A stretch of DNA of 12,322 nucleotides from Clostridia bacterium (GTDB taxonomy: Bacteria > Bacillota > Clostridia > Saccharofermentanales > UBA5734): NCBI GenBank assembly GCA_017997315.1, contig JAGOFF010000051.1:1-12322 (forward strand). The letters run 5' to 3'. The position numbers were made by a program, and so were the translations under genes. Shown in pieces: positions 7,059 to 12,322 of the stretch (the stretch's first letter is position 1; the number at the start of each line of letters is the position of its first letter). Under the pieces are notes generated by a model, which was not told where the DNA came from, ran no database searches, and was given only the letters and a program-made list of their open reading frames with translations.

Positions 7059-7114
7059 ATTTGTGACAACGGTCCTGCCTGAACCGTGTATCCCGTCCCG
7101 CTGCCTCCCTGGTG

Positions 7115-7120
7115 TACAAT
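7115..7120 (+). promoter_or_regulatory. Candidate -10 element for the prepilin-peptidase-like gene
   Basis: TACAAT at 7115-7120 is a good -10 hexamer, located 29 bp before the start of the plus-strand gene. No convincing -35 was found at 16-18 bp, so strength is doubtful. It faces away from the glgP promoter in the same 142-bp gap. Confidence 0.4.
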
Positions 7121-7148
7121 GAGTTAAAACACCGGGAGGGGGGCTCGT

Positions 7149-7997
7149 TTGATGCTGATCCATGATCCGGCCACCCTGCCGCTGATCACCCTGGCGGGGC
7201 TCGGTGTGGGGTGGTTGCTGGTCCGGTTGTACAACCATTTGCCTGAAAGCTGGCTGCAGGACTACGGATTCCGGCCCAACGATCCCGACTGGCCGCCGGC
7301 CCGCCGGATCCGCACGCCGGTGGGGACCGCCGCGGTGATGGCCATGACCGGCGCGGGCTTCCTGGCCTCATTCCTGGCCGGCGGGCTGTCGGTCCGGAGC
7401 CTGCTGACGGCTTTGGCGTGTTGCGTGTTGGTACTGACCGCTGTTCCGGACGCCCTCAACAAGATCATTCCCGACCAGTCCGTCATCGCGCTTGCGCTCC
7501 TCGGCGCAGGCTTTGCGGCCGCCGACCTGTTTGCGGGCCGCGGAATCCGCGAGACCGCGATCGACCGCATCGGCGGAGCCTTGGCCGCGGGTGCCGTGCT
7601 GTATCTGGTCGGCGCGGTCTCCACGTTCCTGCTCAAGAAGGAGTCGATGGGGATGGGCGATGTCAAGCTGTTCTTCGCATGCGGTCTGCTGACCGGCCTG
7701 CGGATGGTCCCGCTGCTGTATTTCGCCACGTTCGTCTCCGCGGCCGCCATCGCGGTTCCGATGCTGCTCCGTCGGCGTCGGGAGCCGCCGGAGGATTCCG
7801 GACCACCGGACAGGGACGTCGGCGGACAGGCCGCGACGGAGGAGGAGGAGGAGGAGGACGGAGCGGACGCCCCGGACAAGGACGAGGGGACGGATGCACG
7901 TCAGGCGCCGCTCGGTCCGTTCATCGCCGCCGGCTGCTTCCTGTGCCTGACGGCGGGCGAGGCGGTGTCGGACCTGGTCTTTTCGGGTTTCCTGTGA
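7149..7997 (+). CDS. Prepilin peptidase-like aspartic membrane protease (family A24)
   Basis: A 282-residue multi-pass membrane protein with the two A24 aspartates: D101 in VPDALNKIIPD and D171 in MGMGDVKLFFACG. Family members cleave prepilin-type leader peptides at the cytoplasmic face. The zinc-binding/methyltransferase domain of classical PilD is not visible: residues 27-57 form only a short polar loop without CxxC pairs, so this is a peptidase-only or divergent form. A cytoplasmic-looking linker at about 208-252 contains six consecutive Glu (231-236) and separates the last helix. The start is ambiguous: TTG at 7149 is 9 bases from GGAGG, ATG at 7152 is 12 bases from it. The downstream CPBP protease gene overlaps the stop by 4 bp. 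No pilin, ATPase or type IV pilus gene is in the window, so the substrate is unknown. Confidence 0.85.
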   Translation: MMLIHDPATLPLITLAGLGVGWLLVRLYNHLPESWLQDYGFRPNDPDWPPARRIRTPVGTAAVMAMTGAGFLASFLAGGLSVRSLLTALACCVLVLTAVPDALNKIIPDQSVIALALLGAGFAAADLFAGRGIRETAIDRIGGALAAGAVLYLVGAVSTFLLKKESMGMGDVKLFFACGLLTGLRMVPLLYFATFVSAAAIAVPMLLRRRREPPEDSGPPDRDVGGQAATEEEEEEDGADAPDKDEGTDARQAPLGPFIAAGCFLCLTAGEAVSDLVFSGFL

Positions 7998-9001
7998 GTA
8001 CCGGCGCGGGTATCCGGGTCGTGTCGGTCCACCGGCGCGGCGCCCGCGGTGAACCGACCGACGGGCCCGGCATACGGGGCGCGCCGGGTACCGCCCTCCT
8101 GCTGCACGCGCTGCTTTCCCTTCTGCTCCAGTTCTGCTGGTACCTCCTCCCGGACGGCACGCTGGGACTGGACAAGCAGGGGCTGACCGGATATGTGGTC
8201 GCCATCGTCCTGATGCAGGGACTGTGCGTTCTGCTCCCCGCGCTGCTGACGATCTGGTGGCACGGCATTCCGGGGCGGCTGGTGACCGGACATGACCGGG
8301 TCGGGTCCGGGACCGTACTGCTTGCTTTCATGCTCGGCATTCCGTCGGCCGTCATGCTCCTGTCCCTCAACAACATCGCCGTGTATCTGCTTGCCCGTAC
8401 CGGCATGACGCTGCCCAGGCCCATCCTGCCCGCCGAGTACGACGCGCAGGGCTCCATGGTGATCCTTGTCGTCCTCCTGGCGTCCGCCCTGCTGCCCGCC
8501 CTTCTTGAAGAAATCATGTTCAGGGGGGTGATACAGCCCTCCATGACGGCGTCCGGCGGACGGCTTTCCGCGGTGGTGCTGACCGCGGTCGCCTTTGCGG
8601 TATACCACAGTGATCCGCTGTTCGTGGTCGCACCGCTGGGCGCCGGTCTGATCCTCGGCTATCTGCGCCTGCACGTCGACAGCCTGTTCCCCTGCATCGC
8701 CGCCCATCTGTCCCTCAACACGACCTGGCGGCTGATCCGGCCGCTGCTTCCCCGATTGACGGCAGGTTACCTGGCGCGGTACGCCCAGAGCGCCGAACCC
8801 GTTCTCAACGCATCGCTGGCGGCTTTCCTCCTGTCGGCAGCCGTCGCCGTTCCGTTGGCCCTGCTCACCGTCGGCGCAGGCAGACGGCAGCCGCATTCCG
8901 CAGCTCCCGCGGTATATCCCGCGGACGGGAGGTTTCTGTTGGCAACCCTGCTGCTGGTTGCTACAATGATAGTCGCACATTACGCGACCGCAACCCCGTA
9001 A
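7994..9001 (+). CDS. CPBP-family intramembrane protease (CAAX/bacteriocin-processing type)
   Basis: A 335-residue membrane protein carrying the three CPBP/ABI motifs: EEIMFRG (E172, E173, R177), FAVYH (F201 to H205) and HLSLN (H238, N242). Members are glutamate-dependent intramembrane proteases related to Rce1; many are involved in peptide maturation or self-immunity, but the substrate here is unknown. About eight hydrophobic segments run from residue 32 to the C-terminus. The GTG at 7994 is chosen because GTGA overlaps the TGA of the preceding protease gene, implying coupled translation; there is no clear Shine-Dalgarno, and a later start within the polar N-terminal 30 residues is possible. 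The 3' end contains the promoter of the next gene. Confidence 0.86.
   Translation: MSTGAGIRVVSVHRRGARGEPTDGPGIRGAPGTALLLHALLSLLLQFCWYLLPDGTLGLDKQGLTGYVVAIVLMQGLCVLLPALLTIWWHGIPGRLVTGHDRVGSGTVLLAFMLGIPSAVMLLSLNNIAVYLLARTGMTLPRPILPAEYDAQGSMVILVVLLASALLPALLEEIMFRGVIQPSMTASGGRLSAVVLTAVAFAVYHSDPLFVVAPLGAGLILGYLRLHVDSLFPCIAAHLSLNTTWRLIRPLLPRLTAGYLARYAQSAEPVLNASLAAFLLSAAVAVPLALLTVGAGRRQPHSAAPAVYPADGRFLLATLLLVATMIVAHYATATP
8939..8967 (+). promoter_or_regulatory. Strong sigma-A promoter inside the CPBP gene, for the AI-2E family gene
   Basis: TTGGCA (8939-8944), a 17-bp spacer and TACAAT (8962-8967), preceded by an extended -10 TG at 8959-8960. This is the best-formed promoter on the plus strand. Transcription near 8974 would give a leader of about 50 bases before ATG 9025, so the last two genes can be expressed without the proteases. 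Confidence 0.68.
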
Positions 9002-9009
9002 GCCGGGGT
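8993..9009 (+). other. Small hairpin in the leader of the AI-2E family gene
   Basis: ACCCCG and CGGGGT pair around a five-base loop (TAAGC) that contains the CPBP stop codon. There is no U-tract, so it is not an intrinsic terminator. It would lie in the 5' leader produced by the 8939-8967 promoter, 6 bp upstream of the GGAGG site. Confidence 0.3.
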
Positions 9010-9024
9010 ACGACCGGAGGAAAC

Positions 9025-10335
9025 ATGTCGGAACCGGGCAATGACCGTTACGCTCAGGACAAGGCCGTCGTGATATCCATCATCAAATATGTGATGATCG
9101 GGATCCTTGTCGTCGCCGCGCTGTATGTCGGGCTCAAACTCCTGTGGATCCTGATCCCGTTCCTGATCGGATTCGTCCTCGCGAGAGCCTCCTCCGGCTT
9201 GTCGCTCGGGGTTCTCCGTATGATCCGCCGGATCCGCCCGGGCAAGGGCGCGGAAGCGGCCCCGGACACGGACGGCGATTCCGGGACTCCCGCACGCTCC
9301 GACGATGCGGGGGAACAGCCGGTCGAAGGTGCCGCCCCGCTTTTCATACGCGGGCACCGGAGAAGGCACCGCAAGTCGAAAAGGAGTCCTGGAACCCTCC
9401 TCGGAATCGTGTTTTTCGTTCTTCTGCTGCTGTGCCTGATCGGGCTGATCATCCTGATCGCCGTGATCGGCGGCGCGCAGATCAAGAACCTGGTGGACAA
9501 GCTGCCGAGCCTGTTCAGCGCGCAGAACATCCGCGAACTGCTGGAATCGATCCGGAACCTGTCGGACCGGCTGGGCGGCGCGCTGCCCGCCTCGATCTTC
9601 GCGTCCATCGAGGAGCAGCTTTACTCGCTCCAGCAGCTGATCCTGAAACAGATCCCGACGATCGCCACCGCCATCCTGAACTTCATCCTCGGGATGTTCT
9701 CCGGATTGCCGGTCTTCTTTTTCATGGTCATCGTGGTCATTGTGTCCGGATACTACTTCCTGACCGAGAAGCGGTCCGTCCGTGAGTTCCTGCACCGGAA
9801 CATCCCGAGCGAATCCTTCCTCATGAACTCGGTCCAGCTGATCAACCGGCTTTTCTCCACATTGTTCCGGACCATCGGAGGTTACTTCCTGCTGCTTGTC
9901 ATCACCTATCTGCTGGCGCTCGTCTCCCTTGTCGCCATCGACATGCCGTATGCGGTCGTGCTGGCGCTGGTTGCGGCGGTGCTGGATTTCCTCCCGGTCC
10001 TCGGGCTGTCCGCGACTTTCATCCCGGTGGCGCTCTACATGGCCGTCACCGGCAATGTGGTCGGCACGGTCGGCGCCGTCGTCGCGCTTGTGGCGATGAC
10101 CGTGATCCGCCGCTTCATCGAACCGACCATCCTGGGATCCGCTTTGCGCATGCATCCGATGGCGACGCTTTTCTCCATCCTGGTGGGAATCGCACTGTTC
10201 GGGCTGACCGGGTTCCTTCTCGGTCCCGTCCTGATGGTGATCATCACGGAAACATTGGCCCAGTTCCAGTTTGACCGGAAACTGCGCACCTGGTTCGGAC
10301 GGCTGCTGGATCAGGTGTCGGTCACAAAAGAGTAA
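9025..10335 (+). CDS. AI-2E family transporter (YtvI/PerM-like membrane protein)
   Basis: A 436-residue polytopic protein of the AI-2E transporter family, which includes YtvI, PerM and TqsA; members export small molecules or ions, and only a few export autoinducer-2, so the substrate is not known. Marks are the N-terminal IPFLIGFVLA (residues 44-53), paired helices around 125-148, the amphipathic stretch after KNLVDKLPSLF, and the C-terminal block DFLPVLGLSATFIP ... RRFIEPTILGSALRMHPMATLFSILVGIALFG, strongly typical of the family. It is longer than usual (about 350) because of a polar insertion at residues 70-121, acidic then strongly basic (RGHRRRHRKSKR), between the first helices. The ATG at 9025 follows GGAGG with a 6-base gap. 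The Dabb gene follows after 13 bp. Confidence 0.88.
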   Translation: MSEPGNDRYAQDKAVVISIIKYVMIGILVVAALYVGLKLLWILIPFLIGFVLARASSGLSLGVLRMIRRIRPGKGAEAAPDTDGDSGTPARSDDAGEQPVEGAAPLFIRGHRRRHRKSKRSPGTLLGIVFFVLLLLCLIGLIILIAVIGGAQIKNLVDKLPSLFSAQNIRELLESIRNLSDRLGGALPASIFASIEEQLYSLQQLILKQIPTIATAILNFILGMFSGLPVFFFMVIVVIVSGYYFLTEKRSVREFLHRNIPSESFLMNSVQLINRLFSTLFRTIGGYFLLLVITYLLALVSLVAIDMPYAVVLALVAAVLDFLPVLGLSATFIPVALYMAVTGNVVGTVGAVVALVAMTVIRRFIEPTILGSALRMHPMATLFSILVGIALFGLTGFLLGPVLMVIITETLAQFQFDRKLRTWFGRLLDQVSVTKE

Positions 10336-10348
10336 AGGCGGTAGGCAT

Positions 10349-10669
10349 ATGATCACACATATCGTGATGTGGAAATTTCTGGAGGAAGCCGACGGACGAT
10401 CCAAGAAGGAGAACATGGCGCTGGTGAAGGAGAAGCTGACGGCGCTCCGGCCCCTGATTCCGCAGATCCTGTCGATGGAACTCCATGAGGACGCCGGCGT
10501 GGACCGGGAGCCGTACGACATGGTCCTGATCACCCGTTTCGCGGACATCACCGGCCTGCAGACATACCAGCACCATCCGGACCACAAACAGGTGTCCCGG
10601 TTCGTGTCCGCCGTGCGGTCCGCGCGTGCGGTCGTGGACTTCGAATCCGGTGACGAAGCGCGGACGTAA
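10349..10669 (+). CDS. Dabb (stress-responsive alpha/beta-barrel) domain protein
   Basis: A 106-residue cytoplasmic protein consisting of one Dabb domain, a ferredoxin-like fold that dimerises into a barrel. Recognisable positions are the opening ITHIVMWKF (residues 2-10), the central IPQIL, the strand YDMVLITRFADI (about 56-67), the family signature YQHHPDHKQV (73-82) and VVDFE near the end. The family contains plant stress proteins and a few enzymes such as olivetolic acid cyclase, but most bacterial members have no known reaction. ATG 10349 is 13 bp after the transporter stop; only a weak AAGGCGG-like site precedes it, so it is probably translated from the same mRNA as the transporter. A terminator follows. 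Confidence 0.88.
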   Translation: MITHIVMWKFLEEADGRSKKENMALVKEKLTALRPLIPQILSMELHEDAGVDREPYDMVLITRFADITGLQTYQHHPDHKQVSRFVSAVRSARAVVDFESGDEART

Positions 10670-10709
10670 TCGGCTCCCGCTTCGGATAATCCGCCATACG
10701 GACATGAAA

Positions 10710-10742
10710 CGACCGCGCCGGATCCGATGCCCGGCGCGGTCG
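10710..10742. terminator. Bidirectional terminator between Dabb gene and mltG
   Basis: A 12-bp GC-rich stem (10710-10721 with 10731-10742) encloses a nine-base loop. On the plus strand it is followed by CTTTA; on the minus strand by TTTCA. The U-tracts are short, but the stem is strong and it lies between convergent stops (10669 and 10758). Confidence 0.8.
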
Positions 10743-10757
10743 CTTTATGGATTGACG

Positions 10758-11870
10758 TCAGGGAGTGGCAGGATAATACTGTGCGATGTTCGCCTCATGC
10801 TCGGCAAGGGTCCGGGCATACACGTTGTTGCCTTCCCCGTCCGCGACGAAATAGTAGTACCCGTGCGAGTCCGGATACAGCGCAGCCTGGATGGCGTCCA
10901 GTCCGGGGGAACAGATCGGTCCGGGAGGCAAGCCGGGATTCCGGTATGTGTTGTAGGGGCTTGTGACCGCCATGTCCTGGTCCGACACGACGAGGACCGG
11001 GTCCAGCCCCTGTTGCTCACGCAGGTAGTTGATGGTCGCGCAGGACTGCAGATACTGCATGCTGGGATCCGAAGACCGCATCCGGTTGTAGAAGACGCCG
11101 GCCACGACCTGCATGTCGGCGAGGCTGCTGCTTTCCTTCTCGATGATGGAGGCGAGCGTGATGACCTGATCCATCGTCAGGCCGCGCCGCGCGGCCGCTT
11201 CGTAATATGCGTCCGCCAGCTTCTGGTCCGAGTTCGACAGGAATTTGTCGATGATGTCCTGCTCGTCGGTGTTCTTGTCGAACTTGTAGGTGTCGGGAAA
11301 CAGGTAGCCCTGCAGTGCGTACTGCCGTCCGGATCCGCTGGGGATCTGGGCCACGAAGTCATACTCGGTGAACAGCGCGGGCCGGTTGACCAGCCGGTCG
11401 AGCACAATCTCGTCGAACAGGACGCCGGCTTCCGTCAGCGTCTGCTTGACCTGCAGGTAGGACAATCCCTCCTTGAACGTGACTTCGACGGATTTCGGCT
11501 GCTGGGAAAGCAGATACATGATTTCGTCGTAGCTCAGTTCCGGCGTGACATAGTGTGTACCGGCCAGATAGGTGCCGTCGAATCCGTTGATCTTGGAAAG
11601 CAGGTTGAACAGCATCTTGTTGCCGATGATGTCCGCATCGGCGAGTATGTCGGCGATGTCCCCGGTGTCCGATCCGCGCGGGACGACGATCATCCGGGCG
11701 CCCGGGGTCTGCTCCGTGATGGTCAGCATCCCGCGCTGCAGCTTGTCCAGCCGGTCATTCTGCTCCAGCACATATTCATAGCCCAGAATGAAACCGACGC
11801 AGCCCGCCGTCACGACCGCGATGGCGACCGTCAGCGCAAAGAGCGTCTTGAAGACCTTGCCAGATATCAT
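10758..11870 (-). CDS. mltG: Endolytic murein transglycosylase MltG (YceG-like)
   Basis: MltG cleaves nascent peptidoglycan strands within the chain, from the outer face of the cytoplasmic membrane, and sets glycan length. The 370-residue protein starts with a cytoplasmic KVFK, then one membrane anchor (about residues 8-33), a LysM-like region (about 55-115) and the YceG catalytic domain. The catalytic glutamate is E244 in LASIIEKES (position inferred from the family motif). YLFPDTYKF, VVAGVFYNRM, MQYLQSCATINYL, SPYNTYRNPGLPPGPICSPG and YYYFVADGEG follow in family order. ATG 11870 lies 31 bp after the typA stop with a G-rich GGGGGCC as the only ribosome-site candidate and a small hairpin just upstream, so coupling with typA is likely. 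A terminator follows the stop. Confidence 0.95.
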   Translation of the reverse strand: MISGKVFKTLFALTVAIAVVTAGCVGFILGYEYVLEQNDRLDKLQRGMLTITEQTPGARMIVVPRGSDTGDIADILADADIIGNKMLFNLLSKINGFDGTYLAGTHYVTPELSYDEIMYLLSQQPKSVEVTFKEGLSYLQVKQTLTEAGVLFDEIVLDRLVNRPALFTEYDFVAQIPSGSGRQYALQGYLFPDTYKFDKNTDEQDIIDKFLSNSDQKLADAYYEAAARRGLTMDQVITLASIIEKESSSLADMQVVAGVFYNRMRSSDPSMQYLQSCATINYLREQQGLDPVLVVSDQDMAVTSPYNTYRNPGLPPGPICSPGLDAIQAALYPDSHGYYYFVADGEGNNVYARTLAEHEANIAQYYPATP

Positions 11871-11882
11871 TCGGCCCCCGGT

Positions 11883-11896
11883 CCCCGGTATCGGGG
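11883..11896 (-). other. Small hairpin in the typA-mltG gap
   Basis: On the minus strand CCCCG and CGGGG pair around a four-base loop (ATAC), a few bases before the G-rich sequence that could serve as the mltG ribosome site. No U-tract follows, so it is not a terminator; a role in coupling or in masking the ribosome site is possible only. Confidence 0.3.
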
Positions 11897-11901
11897 AGGT
11901 T

Positions 11902-12322
11902 TCAGTCGGATTTGCGGGATCGGAGCTTGGCGCGCTGCTCGCTGTCCAGAATGCGCTTGCGCAGGCGGATGTTCTTGGGAGTCACCTCGATCAGTTCGTC
12001 GTCCGCGACAAACTCCATGCTCTGCTCAAGGCTCATGATCACCGGGGTCACCAGGCGGAGCGCATCGTCCGATCCGGCTGCGCGCATGTTTGTCACATGC
12101 TTCTTCTTGCACACGTTGACGACGATGTCTTCGCTTTTGGGACTGGACCCGACCACCATTCCCTCGTAGACCGGCTGGCCCGGGACGATGAAGAGGTTTC
12201 CCCGCTCCTTCGCGTTGTAGAGGCCGTAGGTCATCGCCTCGCCGGACTCCCAGGCGACGAGGACGCCGTGGTTGCGGATCTCGATATCGCCTTTCCAAGG
12301 CTCATATCCCGCGATAATGCTG
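11902..12322 (-). CDS. typA: Translational GTPase TypA/BipA, C-terminal part (cut by window edge)
   Basis: TypA is a ribosome-binding GTPase of the EF-G type involved in 50S assembly and stress adaptation. Only about the last 139 residues are in the window; the frame is open to the right edge and the G domain lies outside. The visible part includes GYEPWKGDIEIRNHGVLV, WESGEAMTYGLYNAKERG, FIVPGQPVYEGMVVG, the C-terminal-domain-specific VNVCKKKHVTNMRAAGSDDA, and ELIEVTPKNIRLRKRILD near the end, all diagnostic of TypA rather than EF-G or LepA. A reading from the internal ATG at 12234 would be an artefact of missing sequence. mltG follows after 31 bp, probably on the same transcript. Confidence 0.95.
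   Translation of the reverse strand, partial: SIIAGYEPWKGDIEIRNHGVLVAWESGEAMTYGLYNAKERGNLFIVPGQPVYEGMVVGSSPKSEDIVVNVCKKKHVTNMRAAGSDDALRLVTPVIMSLEQSMEFVADDELIEVTPKNIRLRKRILDSEQRAKLRSRKSD

Noticed and set aside
7007..7148. Search for a riboswitch or RNA gene between glgP and the A24 gene
   Set aside because: Only divergent promoter elements were found; no strong structure.
7418..7993. Upstream extension of the CPBP frame inside the A24 gene
   Set aside because: The extension is out of frame with the A24 protease, is Arg/Gly-rich, and the family begins after GTG 7994.
8980..10587. 535-codon frame antisense to the AI-2E family gene
   Set aside because: Asp/Gln/Arg-rich product typical of antisense of membrane-protein codons; no start context and it covers two certain genes.
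10626..12038. 470-codon plus frame antisense to mltG and typA
   Set aside because: Runs across the terminator and two certain genes; no ribosome site; an antisense shadow.
1..12322. Search for tRNA, rRNA, CRISPR arrays, insertion sequences, att sites or phage genes
   Set aside because: None seen; composition is even across the window apart from the short AT-rich leader near 3110-3160.

Overview
The window looks like an ordinary chromosomal stretch of a GC-rich (low-to-mid 60s % GC by eye) member of the Bacillota, most likely Clostridia-like. This is inferred from gene content: meso-diaminopimelate dehydrogenase, a YdbC/PC4-type protein, a YtvI-like AI-2E family protein, MltG and TypA. Strong GGAGG-type ribosome sites and sigma-A-like promoters (TTGNCA - 17 bp - TANAAT) also fit. 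No RNA genes, insertion sequences, phage genes or CRISPR arrays were seen, and no gene-free stretch exceeds about 190 bp.

Layout. Positions 1-1584 (minus): the 5' part of ligA (NAD-dependent DNA ligase, running off the left edge), preceded by an unrecognised six-helix membrane protein. Positions 1585-1772: divergent promoter region. Positions 1773-2759 (plus): ddh (lysine/meso-DAP synthesis), convergent with a small PC4/YdbC single-stranded-DNA-binding-like protein (2778-3035, minus). Positions 3172-4550 (plus): a YkuE-type metallophosphoesterase, then a COG2426 'small multidrug export' membrane protein. Positions 4628-7006 (minus): glycogen/maltodextrin phosphorylase, separated from the previous gene by a bidirectional terminator. 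Positions 7149-10669 (plus): a run of three membrane proteins (an A24 prepilin-peptidase-like aspartic protease, a CPBP/CAAX-type protease overlapping it by 4 bp, and an AI-2E/YtvI-type transporter with its own promoter), ending in a small Dabb-domain protein. Positions 10758-12322 (minus): mltG and the 3' part of typA, separated from the Dabb gene by a second bidirectional terminator.

Functionally this is housekeeping: DNA ligation, cell-wall precursor supply (Ddh), glycan strand processing (MltG), translation/ribosome assembly (TypA), glycogen breakdown (GlgP) and membrane proteolysis or transport. I found no convincing new multi-gene system. The items most worth a second look are small: a possible leaderless 14-codon reading frame whose stop overlaps the metallophosphoesterase start, a reduced A24 protease translationally coupled to a CPBP protease, an insertion in the AI-2E protein, and several well-formed promoters that settle gene starts.
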